A DNA stretch of 64,000 nucleotides from Acanthochromis polyacanthus (GCF_021347895.1 NC_067117.1:34912067-34976066), one strand, 5' to 3'. Numbered from the stretch's first letter, positions 1-12,566 are shown. Notes: generated by a model from the sequence alone, not told the origin. Made by a program: numbers and translations.

Positions 1-1924
1 TATTATCAAGGCTGCACAATTCTACCAAATAAAAACATTGGAGATTAAGATTTTGTATAATTTCACACACATTTCCCCAAATGTCTGACTGAAAGATCTG
101 GTGTCTTTGGACAGTTCTCCAATAACCTTTGATCGCTGTTTGCTACTCAACATTGGTTTGTTCTGACAGACCCACTATCTAAACCTTTAACACAACCCAT
201 TAAGTGATATTTATTTGGTATCCAAGCAAAACTACAAGAATAATAACATTGAGAGTGTCAGTCATAAAATGTTGTTTAATGAATTATTCTGTTTGCAACA
301 TTTCTGATCTTAAATTAAGCTGCTAATAAGCCTCAAAATGATAAACATTCCCTGTCTTCTCATCAAACGTGATGATTTCTAGTGTTTTCTCATCTGCATA
401 TCTATAAAATGTTCAAAAGATTAATAATGCAAATAAAGCCCGCCGCAGAAGCAAAGGTGGAAAGAACGTTTATTCAAACTGTATGTGTGAATACAGTTTT
501 CAAACATTTATCTTTTCACATTTATTTGGCGGCTATATTTACTCATCAGATTAGGATTTTTGCATATGATCTCCTTGCAGAGTATGATCCTGTAGTTAGA
601 ATTAGCTCATGGCCCACTACAACTTTAGAATCCTGCTGAAGCCCTCAATGATAAAAATCCATTGATATATTAGATAAATATGATGCAATTAAAACAACTA
701 TTTTTATACTTTATCCAGGTTGTTGCATTGTTGCTATACAAGTGTAAGATGCATAGCACTGGAGAAATTGTAAATACTGACTAGTTTGTTATACTGTTTG
801 CAGTTTAATCTGTGTAATGGTGCTATTTATCATCAGTCTCTCAGCAGTTGCTTTATTGTGTGTCTAGTGTGCTTATTCCACTCAGTCCCCAGCAGAGGGC
901 ACATTTCACTAAAGAATTGCTGCTACATGAAGCATGTGAATATACCATTAACCTTCCATGTTCATTCAGTGGTGGTAGGACTTCAGTGATGAATTGTGTT
1001 CTCATGTTCATTTAGTTTGTTTTCTATCTATCTTAAAAGGGAGAGTGCTGCTGAATTGCATTTACATAAAAAATAAAATTGCGTTGTAAGACAGCAGTAG
1101 CAGAAAACCACCTCAACAGTGTTGTATGCTGCAGTGGACTGTTCACCATGTTAAACAGAGAGTAGGAAATAAATCAGGCCATGAGCACTTAGTGTAATTA
1201 TTTACACTGTATTTATCTGTGTCCTGCAGATTAGATGGTTATACCTTAATAACTTCTTAACATTTCACTGAGGAATGCAGTGTATTTATAAAAGAAATTA
1301 TTATTCATCTTTGAAAGGAGAAGACATCTCTTTTCAAAGCTGTGTGGAATGCAGAAGCTTACAGTATTGAGTGATTCCAGTGTGGTATCTGATCTGTTAC
1401 ATGTATTACTTAATAAGTTAGTAGAATGGAATCTGTTTTGTTTGTTCTAGTATCTGATATGAGTTGCTTGTTATATGTAGTGTCTGCTCTGGTGTCTCTG
1501 ACCACAGAAGGAACCTGCATTACGTGTGACTAATTCTACCCATGCCATTGGAACGTGTTTTCCTGTTCACAGAGCCCTGCTGGAGGTGTTTTTATGAGGG
1601 TTCTTCTGTCCAAAACCTAGCTTTAGGGATTCTTCAGCTGCTGTAGACAAGGGGGGTTTGTTTGGGGATGCTCCCTGTTTTTCCATATGGTAGGCAATAA
1701 AGAACCATATGTTGTATCCCTTTATATGTCGAAAACCTATAAAACCTGATTACTGGTCACTGTCGGCAGGGATTCAATTGGCCGACTCCTTCCAGACTGC
1801 TTCTGTCTGTACTGATGCTGCTCTTTCTTTTAATAAAATATTTTTAAAGAAAGTCAGTGTCATGGACATTTCTCCTTCACCTGCACATCACGGACACCAG
1901 AGAGAGAAACAATGACACCAGTTA
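1..1924. other. intergenic, no gene seen
   Basis: AT-rich non-coding DNA. The open frames are short, lack recognisable motifs, and show no plausible splice pattern linking them. I see no repeat family that I recognise in this stretch. Confidence 0.6.
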
Positions 1925-2175
1925 CACTACCGTTCAAAAGTTTGGGGTCATTTAGAAATGTCCTTATTTTTGAAAGGAAAGCAGATTTTTTTCAATGAAG
2001 ATAATATTAAATTAATCAAAAATACACTATAGACATTGTGAATGTGGTAAATGACTAACGGTGTTGAAAGACTAATTTATGATTAGAAAACCCTTGTGCA
2101 ATTATGTTAGCACATGAATAAAAGTGTGAGTTTTCATGAATTGTCTGGGTGACCCCAAACTTTTGAACTGTAGTG
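1925..2175. mobile_element. Tc1/mariner-type MITE, family 1, copy 1
   Basis: A 251-bp element without coding capacity, flanked by TA on both sides (1923-1924 and 2176-2177), the target duplication of the Tc1/mariner superfamily. The left end reads CACTACCGTTCAAAAGTTTG. The right end is its complement, with CAAACTTTTGAACTGTAGTG. Two more copies, at 4430-4793 and 48525-48886, share the ends and the interior text around TCCTTATTTTTGAAAG. This is a non-autonomous element mobilised in trans. Confidence 0.85.
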
Positions 2176-2177
2176 TA

Positions 2178-4084
2178 TGTACAATATTATATTCTACCAC
2201 TGTGAATAAAGTTGCTGTTAACAATGCAAAATGCCACAGATCATTCCCATTTCATTATATTATTATTTACAATATGCTGGAGATGTGGTTGTGGGTCATC
2301 CTGGACTAAAACAGTTTAATGTGTAGTCTGCTTTTGCCACGATATCTTTGTAGCAGTCTTATGCGTAGTGGCTGACTCACTTGTGTCATCATGTATTTAT
2401 AAAACATGGATCCTTGTATCCGCATAGTGTTTTTCTTCTTTCTCCACTTGGCTGCTGTCTGTTTGGTCAAGTTGCCAGTATTATGACTTATTTGGTGTGA
2501 GTGCTACAATACAACATATCAAATTAATTCTGCTAGTTTAATGGAAAAAAGATATATTGATGATGAAAGTTGTTGATTGACACTTTAAGGTTTTGCAAAT
2601 ACCTTTTTTGTATACCTTAATACAGTGATACCACCTAAGCTAATAGTGTCCATGTCATGCCTTTATTCCTTTGTGTACAGGCTCCTTTGATTGAAACTTC
2701 ATAAAATAATTATAAAAAGCTCACAGTGTGTCAAAAGTACACCTTGACACTGCAGGCTTGCAAAAGTCACCATAACCCTGGTTCTATTTCTTATCCCATG
2801 TCAAACATAATGTTCTTAGTTTTTAGGGAGGAGGGGTGTTGTATTTTCACAGCTACAGATAAAAAAGAAACACATCCCTAGGCTATGTTTCTCATCCTTT
2901 TCAGGGTCGAGCTTCTGGAACTTGTGCCAGTATACAGGGTTCAACAGATATAGAGATATATAAACATTCTTCATCACATTCTAACATAAGATTCATAGTT
3001 TCCAAGTCATCTAACACGCTTGTTGTGGGAGAACGGGTACAGTCCACACAGGAAACACACAGCTGGTGGTTCAGGTTCCAACCAAAGACTCTTGGGGTCA
3101 TGTCATAATGGAAACCAGCTGAGAATATGTGTGTTTTGGCAGTGAAGTCTTTTACAACTTTTGATCCCTGGAACCCCACCCTCAAACCCATCGTTCTTGT
3201 GAAAAGATTTACAGCCACAGATGTTGCTATGAGTTGTGTTGAGTTTGTGTACCTTTAATCATAAATTGATGTCACTGATTTGCGCCAAAGTCATCATTAG
3301 AAACATGAAGGTCCTTTGGGATTCATCATGTTGCCGTTAATCTACTGCAAGCTACCCTTCATAAATTCAGCAGGCTACCGGTAAACCCTGCCTCCCTCAA
3401 ATTCTACAAATTCTCATAGCTCAGTATTGCTCTCAGTAGAGCCTCATGAAAGCTTCAGAAATCTAAACTTTAACAGGCTCCATCTGCACAGTGAAAACTA
3501 TAAAACTGGAATTAGATACCTGCTGTTTGGGAGAGTGACTGATGGTTAGTGTCATTTTCCCTCCTGCGTCTTTCTCTATGCGAGAGGCATGGGTCATGTA
3601 TTTGCCAAATCATCCGTCACTTTATTACAGTCTTAAAAGTTAACGTAGTTTAGAACTTCAAAGAGATACTCATCTAAATGCTCAACATGTAATTTACTAA
3701 TGAATCCAGCATGTATCTGACTGAGCTGAACTCTTTTTGGTGAATGTTTTCCACATTGAAAGCTGTGAAACAACAACTGAGCCCATAAAATAAGTAATCA
3801 GTCTGGTTGTGTGAGGCAGTGTCTTGAATTAGCTTGAATGCTGCCTGAAGCATTCAGAGTCACACTGAGCTGGGTTACATATGTTCAGCTCTACATGACG
3901 GTCTTCAACAAATAACTGTTCTAAATGTATGTTGTTGGTTTTTTTTCAAATGAATGTGCTTATTTTGAGTGTGAAAGCCACTAATACTTGGTGACAGCAT
4001 GCAATAAAAGCCAAATCATTTCAGTATTCAGGTCGTTATCACCAATCGGTGCAAGTGTATGCAACATTCATTTCAAAATCTGAC
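2178..4084. other. intergenic; one unexplained 105-codon minus-strand frame
   Basis: No gene is recognised. The minus strand is open at 2901-3218 for 105 codons. Its composition looks protein-like (for example GWNLNHQLCVSCVDC), but I cannot assign a family and see no flanking exon or start context that supports it. It may be a remnant of an old retroelement. Confidence 0.4.
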
Positions 4085-4262
4085 CCATAATCAGGGGCTA
4101 TAGTCCCCGACACAGCGGTCATGGGTTTGAGCCTGACTCATGGCCAATTACTGAATGGCTTTCCCCTACTCTTCTCCCCACATTTCCTGTCTCTCTCTCT
4201 GCACTGTGCAGTGTGATGAAGGCAAAAAGGCCCCAAAAAAACTTCAAAAAAGTATTATAATA
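4085..4262 (+). mobile_element. tRNA-derived SINE
   Basis: The head resembles a tRNA gene, with a B-box-like GGGTTTGAGCCTG near 4124-4136. It is followed by the pyrimidine-rich body (CATTTCCTGTCTCTCTCTCT) and an A-rich tail with GCAAAAAGGCCCC. This is the layout of a common fish tRNA-derived SINE. The copy is diverged and no clear target duplication is visible. Confidence 0.6.
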
Positions 4263-4429
4263 TCTTGCATTTTGTTTGGTCAAAGGAGTCGAAGTCAAGT
4301 AAACAGAGGACTGTAGTTTTTTACTGATCAAATTTTGTTTGTGCTAAATTGTTACATTTAGGGATATTTTCAGTGTTTGTCTTATACAGAGTTCTGTGTT
4401 TTTGGAAGAATTCCCAATTCCTTTACATG

Positions 4430-4793
4430 CACTACCATTTAAAAATTTGAGTCACTTAAAACTGTCCATATTTTTGAAAGAAAAAGCTTTTTTTCAATAA
4501 AGATAACATTAAATTAATCAGAAATACAGTCTAGACGTGGTGAATGTGGTAAATGACTATTCTAGCTGGAAACAGCTGATTTTTCATGGAATATCTCCAT
4601 GGAGGTACAGAGGAACATTTCCAGCAACCATCACTCCTGTGTTCTAATGCTACATTGTGTTAGTTAATGGGGTTGAAAGGCTCATTGATTATTAGAAAAC
4701 CCTTTTGTAATTATGTTAGCACATGGATAAAAGTGTGAGTGTCATGGAAAACATGAAATTGTCTGAGTCACCACAAACTTTTGAACGTTAGTG
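4430..4793. mobile_element. Tc1/mariner-type MITE, family 1, copy 2
   Basis: A longer, more diverged copy of the element at 1925-2175. The left end CACTACCATTTAAAAATTTG and right end CAAACTTTTGAACGTTAGTG are near-complements. TA follows the right end, and the left TA has decayed to TG. It keeps about 100 bp of interior (near CTAGCTGGAAACAGCTGATT) that copy 1 has lost but copy 3 retains. Confidence 0.8.
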
Positions 4794-5940
4794 TACATGA
4801 TATACACATTTAATGAGATTATATCATAGGGTCTCCTTATACGATATGCTCTCATCCGACCAAATTCTCACTGGTCAGACAACTGGCAATGTCATTATTA
4901 TCTGGAGAAAAGATCTACATCATTGCCCTACCAAGATCAATCCATTATTTTGGCAATGAAAAGAACTGACTGCCTGTAAACCCATGTTTTCACAACTTTA
5001 AACTCACCCAACCTAATGGAGACTGCCTGGTCTTAGCTATTCAACATTTACATTTACCAAACATTTACTCAGAGCTGGCTCCAAACTGACTGACACCATG
5101 TCAAAGAAGAATTAGGTTTAGCTGTGTTTTGTTAAAACAGATGGCTAAAAGTAAGCGTAAACTTTTCAAACAACATCAGACAGTGTGTATATCACAGCTC
5201 AAAAAAACCCCTTTGCTTATCATTTGAGAACCATATGCTGACTTCACTGCATAAGGATTTTCCACCAGCTACTGTGTTTGAGGCGTAGCGCATTAAGATA
5301 TCAGAACTGTTATATTTCAATAAGTTTGGTCAAATAATTGTTTTGTAACAGGCTCTTCCAGTGACAGCTTTGGCTTCTCCAGGGTCTGCTAGTAGCAGTT
5401 GCTACACCCAGAGCAAGCAGGATATGAAGCCTCCTCTCTTATCACAATGGAAAAGATATCATTATGCATTATAACTGGGTTACAATGAATTGATAGTCTG
5501 CAAATGCCAGTCTTTTATGTTTATTCATATCTTATTTAGACTGATCAGTCCAGAAGGTAGAATATATTCAAAGCACTGTGGGTGATTGAGTTGATCAAGA
5601 GATAACTTGCAATTTTATTTCTTCTCTTGCAACCAATCAGTTGGACAAAGAGTAGGTATAATTTCAGTTGACCAAGATTTTCATCAACCTCTAAAATCAA
5701 CACTCACATCCTGTCTGATATTTCTTGGTCTCCATCTGAAGTTTTTTTTTTTTGACTGAGTGTTTAATCTGCAGATTGAGCTCAACTACACATCATCTAA
5801 TGCCTTGTTTTGCCCGAGCAACAATCCACAACCAAAATATATTCAATGTGCTCTTATGTTAGATAATGTAAGACAAAGAAAAGCAGTCACTGCTCTTGAA
5901 TGTATTTGTGCTTGAACGATCACAATCAGTCAAAATGATT
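4794..5940. other. intergenic, no gene seen
   Basis: AT-rich sequence without a recognisable gene, repeat family or splice pattern. Confidence 0.55.
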
Positions 5941-5941
5941 G

Positions 5942-5942
5942 A

Positions 5943-6035
<93 letters not shown>
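5942..6035. repeat. (CTAT)n microsatellite
   Basis: Roughly 23 uninterrupted tetranucleotide units. It is translatable as a long repeated frame, but this is simple-sequence DNA, not a gene. Such tails often sit at the 3' end of fish LINEs, as appears to be the case at 39096-39187. No LINE body is recognisable here. Confidence 0.95.
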
Positions 6036-6737
6036 AGTTCTGCTGTTTTCAGTAAACCTGACATGCCAGGGCAAACAACTGTTTTTACAGGAAATTTGCA
6101 AAATAAGAGGCCTTCTTAAAATGTCTGTTAAGCATTACTGTGACTCAACTTATAATACAAGATACTTATCTACAGTTCTCTTGTAGGCCAAATAAATACT
6201 GTAAATTTTAGGCAATTTAGCTGAAAAGCCACAGGGTTACTTAAACAAAAAGATTATCACAATCAGTAGAACAAGTACCACATTTCTGTTATCACACTAG
6301 AAAATGTTGCTGGTGGAAAGACCAGTGTTCAACACAATGTTTACTACACATGAAGAAGTGTAAGAGAACAGTGTTATATTTTGTTGATTGATCTGAAAGA
6401 AACAGAATAACAAGAACAGAATAAAAAACTGTGTTCATATTCTGTTCTTGGGTTATATGGGAGCAATAAGAAGAAGAAAACCATGTTAAGTGATGCTATT
6501 GACTCAGAAGAGCTAGAGGATAAACAAACAGTGCTAAAAGATGTAGTTGTACTAGAAGAGTCACAGGAAAAATGTTTTTAAAAATGTAGAACTACAAGAT
6601 GTCACATGATGTAGACTGTTGCACTTGGAAGGCTGTGAGGAGAAAAAAAAACTATATTAGAACATGTTATTGAAATGACATGGACATGTTAAACAGCTGG
6701 ACTGCAGAGGTAACAAAGGACCCATGGTAACGTTCCT

Positions 6738-6866
6738 TCTTGCATTGTCCCCACAGCCTCATGCAGGTGAGGGGTGTTGTCTATAATGGACATAGTGTCC
6801 TCCTCCTTAGTGGAATCCAGAGGACAGTCCAGGACAGAGCTGGCCCTCCTGACTAGTTTGTTCAGT
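6738..6866 (-). pseudogene. LINE ORF2 C-terminal remnant (Rex1/CR1-like)
   Basis: Read on the minus strand this fragment encodes LNKLVRRASSVLDCPLDS followed by a segment close to MSIIDNTPHLHE. It corresponds to the post-reverse-transcriptase region of the LINE remnant at 36690-39187, where the equivalent text reads DRKRLNRLV then LSSIMDNTSH-like. Only about 40 codons remain and the ends are undefined. Confidence 0.6.
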
Positions 6867-7376
6867 TCAGTTGGTAGTTTGTTCTATGTATCAATGAAGG
6901 CATACTATTGTAATTATAACAAGAAAATTGGACTTCTCATTGGAATGAGAATCTAAACCAGAATCGACTTGTTTTTTTTTTTTGTTTTATATCTTTTTGT
7001 GAATTCTAGATAATCTCTTTAATTAGTATGTGACCCAGTTTATCTAAATATTGAAACTAGGCAGCTGGAGACACAAACAAACTTCCTTCAATCACTGGGT
7101 TGAATAACCGTTGAATCTCTGTTAGGTTTGGCCGGCTGAAATGTCCTGACACGGAGGTTTCACAGCCATAACACAAGGAAAAGAAACATCAGCATCTGCA
7201 AACACTGGAAGCCGCACCATTCACATTTTCCCGGTACAAAGAGTTGTTTTCCTTTCCTGCAGAGTTTTCCCAGTAAAATATGTTCCTAGAAATAGATGTG
7301 AGATTACATAAAAAGAAAACATATACACATCCAGAAAGGTGATACAAAGAGGTTTGTGTTAACCCTGATATAAACT

Positions 7377-7558
7377 TCCAGTCAAAAGTTTGGACACAGC
7401 TTCTCATTCAATGCTTTTTATTTCTTTGTATTATTTTCTACATTGTAGATTAATACTGAATATTAGCACTTTTTTGTTTACAACAAAACTCCATGTGTAT
7501 TCTTTAAGAGTTCTGACGTCGTCAATATTTCTCTACAATGTAGAAAATAATTAAACAA
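7377..7558. mobile_element. truncated Tc1-type MITE, family 2
   Basis: The left end reads CAGTCAAAAGTTTGGACACA, the terminal sequence of a widespread fish Tc1-like MITE. Inner inverted repeats are seen as ATTATTTTCTACATTGTAGA near 7430-7450 and its complement ACAATGTAGAAAATAAT near 7535-7552. The right terminal repeat is missing, and a SINE begins about 12 bp downstream. Confidence 0.65.
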
Positions 7559-7570
7559 AACCACCGAATA

Positions 7571-7908
7571 GGCTGCACAGTGTAGTGGTTAGCACTTCTG
7601 CCTTGCAGCAAGAAGATCTCTGGTTCAAATCCTGGCCTGGGCCTGGGATCTTTCTGCATGGAGTTTGCATGTTCTCCCTATGCATGCATTTTCTCCGGGC
7701 ACTCCGGCTTCCTCCCACAAATATGCTGAGGTTAATTGATAACTCTAAACTGCCTGTAGATGTGATTGTTTGTCTGTATATGTCGCCCTGCGACAGACTG
7801 GTGACCTGTCCAGGGTGTCCCCTGCCTTTGCCCGAGTCAGCTGGGATAGACTCCAGCACCCCCCGCGACCCTAATGAGGATAAAGCGGTGCATAGAGGAT
7901 GGATGATC
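7571..7908 (+). mobile_element. tRNA-derived SINE, copy 1
   Basis: The element begins GGCTGCACAGTGTAGTGGTT. It has a tRNA-like A box (AGTGGTTAGCAC), a B box GGTTCAAATCC at about 7622-7632, and a body ending with AGGATAAAGCGGTGCATAGA and a GGATGGATGA tail. It matches the copies at 31580-31940 (plus) and 47806-48145 (minus). The B box marks a pol III promoter head, so it should not be annotated as a tRNA gene. Confidence 0.85.
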
Positions 7909-8316
7909 CAAAGTGAATAAAATCTCTGGCTAATTCATCTAGTGATGACATGTGATTGATAATATGTGCACTGGTAAGTAATTGTATATTTATCGTAGTT
8001 AGAATTACAGCAGCGATCACCTGCTGTCCTATTGTATACTGTGGATCTCTGAGGCTTTTCTGATAGCAGACTTGCCTATTCTTCATCTTTTTAACCAACT
8101 TAGAGTGAAATTTTGCATTTGTGTGAAAATATTTTTGTGTATCTGAATCTATTAAACCATCGCAGATCTGTTTGGTAACTAGTAAAGAAAAATAAAGTCA
8201 CCAGGAGAGCAAGACGGCATTAAACGTCATCAAATGAGCTGTTGTCATGGCAGCAAAAAATACTGGTGTTCTCTGTGATTCCTGCCTTTTTTTCCCTGAC
8301 TTCATCTGTTAATATT

Positions 8317-8561
8317 TGAAGAGTTCATTTGCAAAAACAGATAATTCCGTTTTGATAAATATTCAGAAAACTTTTTTTATTGTTTACTTGAGATAATATC
8401 AATCATACTGAAGTTGAGTGGATTTGACTCAGTAGAAAAATATGTGACAAAATAGAGAAAAAACTAATTATTAGTGTTATTACTATTATTATCTCAAGTA
8501 AACAATAAAAAAAGGAGTTTTCTGAAAACGGAGTTAGCTGTTTTTGCAAATGAACTCTTCA
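8317..8561. mobile_element. foldback element with ~80-bp arms
   Basis: Two long inverted arms, 8317-8401 and 8486-8561, face each other across about 85 bp. Shared text includes GAAGAGTTCATTTGCAAAAA on the left and its complement TTTTTGCAAATGAACTCTTC on the right. TTTTTTTATTGTTTACTTGA in the left arm pairs with TCAAGTAAACAATAAAAAAA in the right. The arms are mostly paired with a few gaps. No coding capacity. Probably a palindromic MITE. Confidence 0.8.
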
Positions 8562-8775
8562 TTTTGACAAAATAACACCACTGAAAACACAGCATGTAAG
8601 AAGACAATAAAAAACTTCACACTGTAAGATATTAATATTTGCTTTATGTCACTGAGTTAGCATGACTGAGTTATAACTCAGGAGAATGGTTTTTGGTAAA
8701 ACATTATACACATGTACAAGTATTTTGTACTGTGTTGTTTTGCACTGTGGGATATTCAGACCATCTCCTATAATT

Positions 8776-9355
8776 ACTCCACCAAGGAGGCAGAGTTTTG
8801 TGATGATCAGGGTGCGTTTGTCCGTCTGTCTGTCTGTTAGCAACATTACTCAAAAACGGGTTTGGATGAAATTTTCAGGGAAAGTCAAAGATGACACATG
8901 GACCAAGTGATTAGATTAGGTAGTGATGTGGCTTATAGTCTGGATCCACAGATTTGTTAAAGATTTCTGTATCATTGCCAGAAAGCGCAACAGCGTCACT
9001 GTAATTATGGCAACAACTGAATGCTACGTCAGCTGCCTGCTGACGATCACATGAATGCGATCCTACTACAAATCTATGGATTTATCAGGACTTATCCATC
9101 AGAAATGATGCAAGAAATATTTGACTAAACTGTGGAGGTTTATACGGGTCTCATCAATTCCCGCCACCCGCTACATATTTAGGTCATGCGTATCCGTACA
9201 TAACGTTCACATGCAAAAAATCAAAGCGCAAAGTCATTTTGTTTGTGGGTTCCAGCTATATTAAATGGCCACATTCTATGGTGCCATGATTGCTACCACA
9301 AGTTTTTTCAAGATACAACTGAGCAGCCTTGACAAAGTACTGCACTCTCCTCTTG
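8776..9355 (+). mobile_element. dispersed repeat family A, copy 1
   Basis: One of five copies of an unclassified family in this window. It starts near CCACCAAGGAGGCAGAG, passes through a (GTCT)n stretch and GCAACATTACTCAAAAACGG, then GTCTGGATCCACAGATTTG and CTGACGATCACATGA. It ends near GAGCAGCCTTGACAAAGTAC. The start (CCAAGGAGGCGGAG-like) and the end (CCTTGGCGGAGTACTG-like) share short motifs, but I do not see long terminal inverted repeats. No coding capacity. Confidence 0.7.
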
Positions 9356-9357
9356 AT

Positions 9358-9945
9358 TGTCTTGTTTCTTTTTGTGGTTTAAATGCCAGACCAGTGAATG
9401 AAATTCATTCTCTACCTTCTACTGTAATGTTTATCCTGTCAAAATGATGTTTTAGTCAAATGATATGAATAGAAATTAAGATTTTAATATATACACCTTG
9501 ATGCCACATAACCTAACTGAGTCTTTAAAAAATAGAAATGTAAACAACAATGTCAACAAAGGAATGCTGGCATTGCTAAGCTCGGTTTGTTCTTCCCTTT
9601 GTGTATTTACTATCAGTTCATCTCACTACCTGTGTAAAGGGTTAAAGATGTTTATTTCAGAGATGAATGGAAATACAGTTAAAAGGTTAAATATGTCATA
9701 TGAAAAGGTTAAAAAAGTCACTGAGACTGGTACAGCTAATTGCTGAAAATAGGTTATGTTAAAAAATGTGTTTAAAAACAGATACCCCTACATATGAAAT
9801 TTTTAAAAACTATTTCATTGTGTTTAAGTATGTTAAAAGACTGAATTTTGTGGTGAATTACTGGTTTCTGTGTCAAAACAATTTTCAAGCAGGTCACTAG
9901 ATGGCGCGTAGTGCCAGAGAGGAGCATAACACCACATTGAGACAC
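9358..9945. other. intergenic, no gene seen
   Basis: AT-rich DNA with no recognised gene or repeat. Confidence 0.5.
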
Positions 9946-9950
9946 TTGCT

Positions 9951-10506
9951 GCAGAATAAATTCTGCAGCCGAGCTGGACAACAGCTAAAACGTGGTTTCT
10001 CTTTGTTTATGCATTCAGGTGGGTTTATATCCCTCAAAACCACATGCATGTACCCCAGAATAAGGGCACATTGTGTTGTGAATTCGTGGATATAAAGTGC
10101 AACGTTTAGAGTTTTGTTGAAGTTATTTCTTGAGATACAGCTGTTTTGCCGCGCACGACCATGCTAGGCTAGCGGACCTGTTGCTAGTAAGTTGCTAACA
10201 CAGAACTAGTTAAGTTTGACACTGTTAGTTTATATATGCTTTCATGTGTAATTTGGTGTGATGTAAAAGCCATGTAAGTGACAGAGACAAGTTTGCATGG
10301 AGAGATTTGTGTGCATTTGTTTTATTAAGCCCACAATTGTTTATGATGTGAAATTAGAGGTACTGTCTATACAGTTGGTGTAATTTGCACAAATAATAGG
10401 ATATTTTGTGTCATTATTTGCTTGTTAAAGAAAGCAGAATAAATCCTGCAGACCAACTGGACAACAGCTAAAACGTGGTGTCCCTTTGTTTATGCATTCA
10501 GATACT
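9951..10506. repeat. pair of ~70-bp direct repeats
   Basis: About 70 bp at 9951-10018 recurs at 10434-10506. Both contain a GCAGAATAAA-like start, CTGGACAACAGCTAAAACGT, and CCTTTGTTTATGCATTCAG or its one-base variant. The 415 bp between them are not repeated. This is a local duplication of unknown origin, and neither copy lies in a supported gene. Confidence 0.75.
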
Positions 10507-10736
10507 GGATTTATAGGCACACCCACCTGACACCTGCCGGGCCAGGGGGGTTACACCTGTCACTGTACCATGATCAATGGTTAATCCAATGGATCTTATT
10601 TTGTGGCCAGATGGACAGAGAGGAGGTCTTAGCTTTGTCAGTGTCGGATTATGGTCTGATGAACAGCATGTTTTGTAGTTCCTACATCAAATTGGCTTCT
10701 CACTTACTCCTGCTTGCATGAGTTGGATAAAGATTG

Positions 10737-11015
10737 CAGTGTCCACAAACAATAAGTCTTAATGGTCCAGAGGGTTGAATACAGGTGTCTGCCTGAGCAC
10801 AGAGTTTACAGAAACCTGTAAGTTTACTATCATTCATGACTTGGATGAAGATGAAGAAACAGTGGGCTTTGGGAGTGAGACTGATGAGACAGACCATGCT
10901 GATCTTACAGTGTCCACAAACAATAAGTCTTCATGGTCCAGAGGACTAAGTACATGTGCCTGCCTGAGCTCAGAGTTTACAGAAAATTATAAGTTTATTT
11001 TCATTTATGCTTCAT
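10737..11015. repeat. tandem duplication, ~105-bp copies spaced ~174 bp
   Basis: The text GTGTCCACAAACAATAAGTC at 10740 returns at 10914. Both copies continue through ATGGTCCAGAGG, CTGCCTGAGC and CAGAGTTTACAGAAA. Between them is a GATGAAGATGAAGAAAC stretch. The plus frame 10775-11053 runs through both copies and so repeats itself, but there is no evidence that it is translated. Confidence 0.75.
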
Positions 11016-11053
11016 GTGATGAAAGGAAGAATTTCTATGTGATTAACCCCTGA

Positions 11054-12566
11054 GAAAATTCACAAACACGTGGATTTCAACAGTTACTCATTACCCCACA
11101 TCAAAGAGTCCTGTGTTTCAGAAGAATTTCAAGCAGCCATTCATGTGCTGCCATACAGAGCAAGCAACTAGGAGCTATCTGTTCAGATGAATGGTAGCTG
11201 GACCTTCTGTTAATTGCTATGTAACTGGGCAAAGGCCTCAAATATTGTGTTTTAATTGGGGGCATGATCAACAGTGGAAGCCTGGGGGACAAGAGATTTG
11301 GGTTCAGCAATCAGGTTAATTGGATACTAACTGTATTTGGCAAGTCATTTTCCTCCACAACCATCAGATGAATACATCAGTTTTGGGGGGAACAGACAAA
11401 GTATTACGCACAGCTGAGGCCAACACTGCATAAATCTAACAGCCAGCAGTCGAAATTGTGATCCAGACATGTAAGGTAGCTCAAAAGAAAAAACGGTGTT
11501 GAGGGAGAATTGGATGATTGATTTTCTAGCCCTGACATTCTCAGAGATTCTCTCAGTTCACAGATCAGATCAGTGTCAAGTCCTGATGACTAACACTTCA
11601 TTCTGTGACTTCGCAAAAGATGAAACCATCTAGATAAAGACAGATCTATTGGTTTTGACCAATGTCCATAAAATGCAATGTCTAAGATTAAAAAGGTTTA
11701 GTTTTTACTCTTCTGTAGAAACACCCACAGGATTGTTCCTGTAAAGCTGGATGAGATCAAAAGGTCATTTCATCTATATCGGATAAAACTACTCAGCTGC
11801 CACCATGACGTGTTCTCTCTGCTGTTGTTTTAGTCATGCAAGAGCTGAAGAAGAGATGTGAGGGTGGTGTACAGCATATACGCTGGCAAAGCATATCATT
11901 CTACTTACATTTAGTATTTCTATTCAGATAATTTAAACAGGATAGATTACATAATTGATTTTGCAAATGCTGGTATGTGTGCTGCCATTAGATTCCTTTT
12001 TTTTTTCAAAAAAAATTGGATTGTTTTCTCTGCAGTTTGTCCTGTGCTGTGCTAAATAGCTTGGTATTTTATTTTACTAATGTTGCATGAAGAAGAACAG
12101 TAACAATCTGAGATAATTTAGTAAAAAAAAAATCACCTTGTGAAATGAACAGGATGTATCAGCCTACATTTGTGTTACTAAATGTTCCCAGGCTTCAGAT
12201 ACAGATCTCAGCAAACCTGCCCTGGTTAATCTATTGTAATGACTACTTTCTGGCATAGGAAGCTCGTTAAAGGTTAACTTGGTATTCCAGAAGATTTTTG
12301 AAGGCGGGGGCAGTGCAATGTTCACTGTGTGGATCAGCTTAGGCATGCAGCTGGAGAGGAGAGTGAAGGCACTGGATGGGGGAGGCGATGGAGGACTGAA
12401 AGCTGAGAGCAGAAGGGATATGTGGGAGACTACCGAAAAGCTCTCCTTCGTTTCAAAATGAAACAAAAAGAGAAAAGAAAGAAGAGCCATATAAACCAAA
12501 CAGTTCACTTGTAGGCTGTAATGTGCTTTTTCATCCTGGCTTCTGTTGCCTTTTATTTCTTTTATA
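11054..12566. other. intergenic, no gene seen
   Basis: No gene or repeat recognised. A minus-strand frame of 114 codons at 12164-12508 starts with a hydrophobic run followed by serine- and proline-rich text. It has no family resemblance that I can name, and I treat it as chance. Confidence 0.45.

Noticed and set aside
5896..6186. 96-codon frame made largely of a four-residue repeat
   Set aside because: It is the translation of the (CTAT)n microsatellite. The same applies to the frames at 38967-39234.
7571..7640. tRNA gene
   Set aside because: A and B boxes are present, but the cloverleaf is not intact and the same sequence heads a 340-bp SINE found three times.
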